From assembly GCA_021793135.1 (NCBI GenBank), contig JAJYTI010000052.1, forward strand, positions 1 through 11,682: a DNA stretch of 11,682 nucleotides. The letters run 5' to 3'. The notes beneath the pieces were generated by a model, which was not told the DNA's origin, made no database searches, and worked only from the letters and a program-made list of their open reading frames with translations. This stretch comes from Bacteroidota bacterium. GTDB taxonomy: Bacteria > Bacteroidota > Bacteroidia > Flavobacteriales > Flavobacteriaceae. Both the position numbers and the translations under genes were made by a program. Each line of letters opens with the position of its first letter. Positions within the stretch are counted from its first letter, which is position 1. Shown piece after piece: positions 8,317-11,682 of the stretch.

Positions 8317-9123
8317 ATGAAGAAACAGTTACTTTGTATTTCTGTCTTTTTAGTTTTACTATTAGTATTTACTCTCCCGTGTACTGCACAGACCATGAAG
8401 GCAAGAAAGTTAGTTAAAAACGTTGATATGGCGTTAAACAATATCGAGACAGCTGTATTTAAAATTGACAGAAAAGATATGTATTTTGCCAAAAGTGATA
8501 CTGTACAACGAACTGCTATATGCAGCATACAAATAAATAGAGAAGACCCTATGAGTGCATATCACAAAATAGATATTTTAGATGCCAATAATAATTATAC
8601 AGTTACTAAATATGATGGAAAGCATTTATTTATAAGCACTAGCTCTCTTGACTCACTATCTTTTCATCCAAAAACCATAATTAAAAATGTAAACGAAGAT
8701 AACTTTCTTTCCTATGCTTATAGATTTAACAGTTACTTAATAATGGGGCATTATGAAACCAAACGCAGTTACCGACAATTAAACTCGTTACTTGCGAGAT
8801 TGTTTTTTATTAAAAAAATAAACGTAGAAGAAGCGATTCATAATGGTACTCCGGTTTATATCCTTAGTGTTTACACAAAAAATGGGAGGAATTTCATGGA
8901 TGATGCTGTCATGAACCACTATATTCGAAAATCAGATTTTCTACCTATTGCTTATAGTTTTTCTGGACATTTTGAAAATATAGAAGAATATGAATATTAT
9001 GAAATAGACTATCTAGAAATTAATTCCGATATTCCATTCGAAAACTTCACTATCTCTGAAGAGGATAAGGAACAAGTACTCCTAAATCAATATAATAACT
9101 TTATAGAAAAACTTAATTATTAA
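8317..9123 (+). CDS. Exported protein of uncertain family, possibly LolA-like fold, paired with a thioredoxin
   Basis: The 268-residue protein has a signal peptide (KK then a hydrophobic core at 5-20; cleavage probably after CTA, before Gln25). The cysteine at 22 follows Leu-Pro, and a Pro at -1 does not fit a lipobox, so a periplasmic soluble protein is more likely than a lipoprotein. The body is mostly predicted beta strand: a strand ending ..TAVFKIDRKDMYF, a strand with Gln and Thr (TVQRTAICSIQINRE), a turn with DGKHLFI, then an ISVYTKNG-like strand and (Y/H)YIRKSDFLPIAYS..G. The last motif recalls proteins of the LolA/LppX superfamily, in which a curved sheet cradles a lipid. I do not recognise a precise family. 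It is the first gene of a two-gene unit, 20 bases before the TlpA-like thioredoxin. In Bacteroidota, proteins of this type often sit beside or are fused to redoxins, which suggests a shared job in the envelope, not shown here. Confidence 0.6.
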   Translation: MKKQLLCISVFLVLLLVFTLPCTAQTMKARKLVKNVDMALNNIETAVFKIDRKDMYFAKSDTVQRTAICSIQINREDPMSAYHKIDILDANNNYTVTKYDGKHLFISTSSLDSLSFHPKTIIKNVNEDNFLSYAYRFNSYLIMGHYETKRSYRQLNSLLARLFFIKKINVEEAIHNGTPVYILSVYTKNGRNFMDDAVMNHYIRKSDFLPIAYSFSGHFENIEEYEYYEIDYLEINSDIPFENFTISEEDKEQVLLNQYNNFIEKLNY

Positions 9124-9143
9124 GCTCAATCCAGATACAAAAT

Positions 9144-9680
9144 ATGAAGAGACTCATCTCATTTTTACTTCTTAGTATTTTTGGTTTTACACTAAGTGCA
9201 TTTATTGTTTTTAATACTAACTTTTCGGTTTCCAATGTGCAGCCGAATACGCCTAATTATAAGTATATTCAGAATGAATTATTATATGCAGATTTAGAAT
9301 TATTTGATGGCAGTAAAATAAAAATAGTAGATTTGAACAAAGACAAAGTCGTATTATTAGATTTTTGGTATTTAAGCTGTTTACCTTGCCTTAGATCTAT
9401 TCCACATCTCATAAATCTTCAAGAAAAATATAAGGATAATTTAGTGATTTTAGGAATTAATGATGTGGATCATTCTGAAATGATCACTAAGTTTTTTACT
9501 GCTAAAGAAGCAAATTATTTATCTACTTTTAAAACAGATATTAATTTCACTAAGAATGCTGAAATTTACGCTGCTCCAACCTTGGTATTAATTAATAAAC
9601 AAGGAAAAGTTCTAGAATCCTTTAATGGATGGAATAAAAGAAAAATACAAAAAGCTATAAATTCTGCTATAAAAAATTAA
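9144..9680 (+). CDS. TlpA/ResA-like membrane-anchored thioredoxin-fold protein
   Basis: The 178-residue protein has one N-terminal hydrophobic segment (about 3-24) that serves as an anchor or signal peptide, and a thioredoxin domain from about 45 to 178 facing the periplasm. The active site is C79-L-P-C82 in DFWYLSCLPC, where ordinary TlpA/ResA proteins have DFWA.WC..C; the residue before the first Cys is Ser instead of Trp. The cis-proline loop is AAPT (143-146), and the helix after the active site is conserved (RSIPHL...KYKD). Proteins of this class reduce disulfides in periplasmic proteins or take part in cytochrome c maturation. It lies 20 bases downstream of the exported protein gene and is probably translated from the same message. 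Both cysteines are present, so redox activity is likely; substrate unknown. Confidence 0.88.
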   Translation: MKRLISFLLLSIFGFTLSAFIVFNTNFSVSNVQPNTPNYKYIQNELLYADLELFDGSKIKIVDLNKDKVVLLDFWYLSCLPCLRSIPHLINLQEKYKDNLVILGINDVDHSEMITKFFTAKEANYLSTFKTDINFTKNAEIYAAPTLVLINKQGKVLESFNGWNKRKIQKAINSAIKN

Positions 9681-9715
9681 TTCTTTAAGAAGATTTACTT
9701 CCTCCAAGTAGCTTT

Positions 9716-10789
9716 CTATTTTTTATTCTTAAACTTCTCATACATTGAACCATAATGGGATTGAATAAACATATCGAATGGAATTTCTTCTTGTTTAATG
9801 AAGCCTTTATTTTTCAACTTTCCTTCAGCCACCATATCTACTACCGCCGAAATACTACATGCGGTTGTCCAACTTATTGCTCGCCAATCTTTATCGTTTA
9901 TAATAATGTTTCGATAGGATTCGCTAAACTCTTTTCTTCTTAGCTGGCCGTTTTGTATTCCTTCAACTGCAGCGTATACAAGAACGATATCATCATCTAC
10001 CAATGGCAAAGCATTATTAAGGATATTTTTTGCTTGTTCTCTATCATTTTTCATCAACAAATCATATAAAAATAGTTTCATGCCATCGCGATGCCCTGGA
10101 TATCTTATGGTTTTATAATTTAGAGTATCTACTTTGCCTTCTAGCGTTTCGCACATAGTTCCTAATCCCCCAGAGGTTAAAAATGCTTCGTATGGTCTAC
10201 CATTTATATTAATGGATTCCACATCATCTAATGATGCTAACATCTTTCGCTCGCCGTTATGAATTACTTCTGCATCGTTAAGATATTCATTAATTACGCC
10301 TTCTGCACTCCAAGTAAAACTATAACCTAATTGTCCCATAGGATGTAGTGGCAATGCTCCTACTCTTAATTTTACCGATCGAATTTCCGAAAATTGATTG
10401 TAAAGACCTGCTCCAAGAATACCTATAAATCCTGGTGCTAATCCGCATTGAGGTGCTAAAACTGCAGTGCTGTTTTTTGCTATTTTCTGAATAGCGTGTA
10501 ACGTTGGTACATCCTCGGTTAAATCAAAATAATGTACTCCTAAATCTGCCGCAATCTCTGCAATTTGAATATTAAGAAAATATGGAAGACATGAAACTAC
10601 CGCATCTTTGTCTTTAAGAATATTACGCATACTTTTTGCGTCAGAGACATCGATTTTAATTACATCAAAAGGTAGTTTTTCTTCAGGCTCATAGCGATCT
10701 ACTCCTACTACCTTATATTTCGAGCTTAACAAAGTAGCAACTAAACTACCTACTTTCCCTAAACCTAAAACAACTATTTTATTTATCAT
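9716..10789 (-). CDS. Saccharopine dehydrogenase-family enzyme, lysine 6-dehydrogenase-like
   Basis: The 357-residue protein has an N-terminal Rossmann nucleotide-binding motif GLGKVG (9-14), with Asp31 at the end of the second strand, a position that often favours NAD over NADP. Family motifs follow: VVSCLPY (64-70), Y.DLTEDV (87-93) and APQCGLAPGF (112-121). The later stretches, a VGALP segment (143-147), a FTWSAEGVI.EY stretch (158-169), the EAFLTSGGLGT loop (201-211) and YKTIRYPGH (225-233), resemble the single-chain L-lysine 6-dehydrogenases of Geobacillus type as I remember them. That enzyme deaminates the lysine side chain to the semialdehyde. Saccharopine reductase or another amino-acid dehydrogenase remains possible. 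The start codon is the only ATG near the homologous N-terminus. It stands alone, convergent with the thioredoxin gene (35 bases apart), with no partner gene of the saccharopine pathway visible here. Confidence 0.82.
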   Translation of the reverse strand: MINKIVVLGLGKVGSLVATLLSSKYKVVGVDRYEPEEKLPFDVIKIDVSDAKSMRNILKDKDAVVSCLPYFLNIQIAEIAADLGVHYFDLTEDVPTLHAIQKIAKNSTAVLAPQCGLAPGFIGILGAGLYNQFSEIRSVKLRVGALPLHPMGQLGYSFTWSAEGVINEYLNDAEVIHNGERKMLASLDDVESININGRPYEAFLTSGGLGTMCETLEGKVDTLNYKTIRYPGHRDGMKLFLYDLLMKNDREQAKNILNNALPLVDDDIVLVYAAVEGIQNGQLRRKEFSESYRNIIINDKDWRAISWTTACSISAVVDMVAEGKLKNKGFIKQEEIPFDMFIQSHYGSMYEKFKNKK

Positions 10790-10886
10790 GGCAACTAAAT
10801 AAATTTTCTATTAAAACAGAAAGTTAACTCTTTTACAACAAAACATCTATAAAAACCTATTTTTAAACCATTAATTTATACTACTT

Positions 10887-11161
10887 CTATCTTTTTCGAG
10901 GCACTAAATAAAATACTGATGGAAGAATTGTTAACGATAATAAAGTACAAATCAATAACCCACCAACAATCATTATGACTAATGGCTTTTGGATTTCAGA
11001 ACCCATTCCTTGAGAGATAGCCGCAGGCAATAAACTCATAAACCTCATTAATGCAATCATTATGATAGAACGTATTCTATTCAATATAACCAAATGAATA
11101 GCTGTAGATTTATTTTCTTTTGAAAATTTTCTTTAACTCTTGAAATATTGTTTAAAATTAG
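10887..11161 (-). pseudogene. Decayed C-terminal remnant of a CzcA/CusA-type RND efflux pump
   Basis: Only about 70 to 90 residues remain of a protein that is normally over 1000 residues long. The last 68 codons (10887-11093, TTG as the first possible start) encode a recognisable end of a heavy-metal RND pump: NRIRSIIM..ALM, the loop LLPAAISQGMGSEIQKPL and the final membrane helix IVGGLL....LTILPSVFY followed by a basic tail. Similarity continues upstream in the same frame as KENKSTAIHLV up to an in-frame stop at 11133-11135. In another frame just before it (11132-11161) is LILNNISRVK, which fits the preceding part of RND pumps (a hydrophobic helix end, then a short R/K-rich loop). This implies a frameshift inside an A/T-rich run near 11115-11130 and then complete loss of the rest. 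No partner membrane-fusion or outer-membrane genes are visible. A small functional membrane peptide is conceivable but much less likely. Confidence 0.78.
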
Positions 11162-11224
11162 ATACCTATTTTTCAAAATTCGTAGTTTTAATTTAAAACT
11201 AAAAGTACGCTATACTAAGGAATT

Positions 11225-11276
11225 GTATTAGAATTAGTTACCCTATTCTTAATACACTCTAATAGTATTCTAATAC
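11225..11276. repeat. Inverted and phased TAATAC-type repeats (candidate operator)
   Basis: GTATTAGAAT (11225-11234) is exactly repeated in inverse orientation as ATTCTAATAC (11267-11276), 32 bases apart. A near-copy ATTCTTAATAC lies between them (11245-11255). The TAATA cores at 11250, 11260 and 11271 are 10-11 bases apart, one helical turn, so they would face the same side of the DNA. This arrangement fits binding of an oligomeric regulator ahead of the mgtE promoter, but chance in A/T-rich DNA is not excluded. Confidence 0.4.
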
Positions 11277-11279
11277 CAT

Positions 11280-11303
11280 TTTAAGGAGGATCTAATCCTT
11301 AAA
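11280..11303. other. 8-bp inverted repeat just upstream of the mgtE -7-like element
   Basis: TTTAAGGA (11280-11287) and TCCTTAAA (11296-11303) form a perfect inverted repeat around an 8-base centre. It sits where a -33 element would be expected for the -7-like sequence at 11319. It could be an operator or a weak hairpin; without a T-run it is a poor terminator for the leftward RND relic. Confidence 0.4.
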
Positions 11304-11318
11304 TAAGCTTGCATTTCT

Positions 11319-11326
11319 TATTTTTG
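11319..11326 (+). promoter_or_regulatory. -7-like promoter element TATTTTTG for mgtE
   Basis: TATTTTTG matches the Bacteroidota TAnnTTTG consensus fully. No TTG lies at the normal 17-23-base distance upstream; that place is taken by the inverted repeat 11280-11303. A promoter that depends on an activator would look like this. If used, transcription would start near 11333, giving a leader of about 77 nt before the 11410 start codon. Confidence 0.35.
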
Positions 11327-11409
11327 TAATTCGAATTTTTCGATAAAGAGACCATTTAATTGACAATAATGGAAGAATGATTTATTAACTGTATTATACT
11401 CAGACTATT

Positions 11410-11682
11410 ATGAGTTTAGAAACTACTCTTACTACAGAAGATTTGAAAGTTACATTTAGAGAAGCTACTAGCATGAAGCAAGTAGTTCCTTTAATGCCTA
11501 CTTTAATGCAACAAACTGCGATTGATATTGCAGAAATTCTATCAGAAGTATCTGATGAACTTCTAGTACAAATTTTTGACTTCTTTACAATTAAACAACA
11601 AGGAGTTATTTTTTCAGAATTTCCTATTGATAGGCAGTACAGTTACCAGCAATCTATAAGTAAGAAAAAGTTTGCAGTTATT
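11410..11682 (+). CDS. mgtE: MgtE-type magnesium transporter, N-terminal part (3' truncated by window)
   Basis: The frame is open from ATG 11410 to the window edge (91 codons) with no stop. An in-frame stop at 11386-11388 and no other ATG between fix this start. Residues about 36-75 carry the hallmark of the MgtE intracellular N domain: a Leu-rich helical repeat beginning DIAEIL (39-44), then S.VSDELLVQIFDFF (45-59) and a following helix ending EFP (70-72). In MgtE this superhelical domain precedes two CBS domains and a five-helix membrane channel; together they sense cytoplasmic magnesium and gate the pore. Only the N domain is visible, so a shorter protein with just this domain or N domain plus CBS cannot be excluded. 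The first 30 residues are longer than in some relatives and have no clear motif. It is divergent from the RND relic. Confidence 0.8.
   Translation, partial: MSLETTLTTEDLKVTFREATSMKQVVPLMPTLMQQTAIDIAEILSEVSDELLVQIFDFFTIKQQGVIFSEFPIDRQYSYQQSISKKKFAVI

Larger units (their letters stand above)
11094..11409 (+). other. Gene-free AT-rich stretch upstream of mgtE
   Basis: No intact gene is visible here. The left part (to about 11161) is the tail of the decayed RND sequence. The rest holds a cluster of short repeats (11225-11276), a small hairpin (11280-11303) and a -7-like element (11319-11326), listed separately. I see no M-box-like structure, no RNA gene and no transposon end that I could support. 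Confidence 0.5.

Noticed and set aside
8317..8400. Lipoprotein signal peptide with Cys22 as the lipidated residue
   Set aside because: The residues before Cys are Thr-Leu-Pro; Pro at -1 does not fit the lipobox, and a normal signal peptidase I site (CTA before Gln) follows.
9681..9715. Possible terminator between the convergent thioredoxin and dehydrogenase genes
   Set aside because: Only 4-5-bp stems can be drawn (for example TACTT/AAGTA), too weak to call, although a T-rich stretch follows.
11300..11409. Magnesium riboswitch (M-box) in front of mgtE
   Set aside because: The predicted leader is short and A/T-rich, with none of the long paired helices expected of an M-box.

Overview
The window looks like a piece of a low-GC Bacteroidota chromosome, most likely a flavobacterium. 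The evidence is a protein with a C-terminal type IX secretion (T9SS) sorting domain, an S46 dipeptidyl-peptidase, a TTTTG-N17-TAAGTTTG promoter of the Bacteroidota sigma type, AT-rich intergenic regions without Shine-Dalgarno sequences, and several envelope proteins. I see no rRNA, tRNA, CRISPR array, transposase or phage gene.

Layout from left to right. (1) The 3' end of lemA and an HtpX-like M48 membrane protease form a two-gene unit at 1-1186, closed by a long hairpin terminator at 1214-1280. (2) A 1464-residue secreted BspA/DUF285-type repeat protein lies on the minus strand (1288-5682). It is built of four homologous modules and ends in a T9SS type A sorting domain. (3) A divergent S46 serine peptidase, DPP7-like by its key specificity residue, lies at 5857-8007 and is followed by a strong terminator. 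(4) A clear Bacteroidota promoter with a leader of about 130 nt drives a two-gene cassette: an exported protein of uncertain, possibly LolA-like, fold (8317-9123) and a membrane-anchored TlpA-like thioredoxin (9144-9680). (5) On the minus strand is a saccharopine dehydrogenase-family enzyme closest in architecture to lysine 6-dehydrogenase (9716-10789). (6) Next is a decayed C-terminal remnant of a CzcA/CusA-type RND efflux pump (10887 to about 11161). (7) A structured AT-rich regulatory region then leads into the start of an MgtE-type magnesium transporter (11410 to the window edge), which is cut by the window.

Functionally this is mostly envelope biology: membrane protein quality control (M48 protease), a secreted surface repeat protein, periplasmic oligopeptide processing to dipeptides (S46), periplasmic thiol chemistry (TlpA-like) and ion transport (MgtE, dead RND pump). 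The genes are not one operon. Strand switches and terminators divide them into at least five transcription units. The items most worth a second look are the exact three-cysteine-per-module layout of the four-module surface protein, the little-described exported protein paired with the thioredoxin, the RND relic with a probable frameshift, and the phased repeats upstream of mgtE. I found no convincing sign of a wholly new defence or mobile system here.
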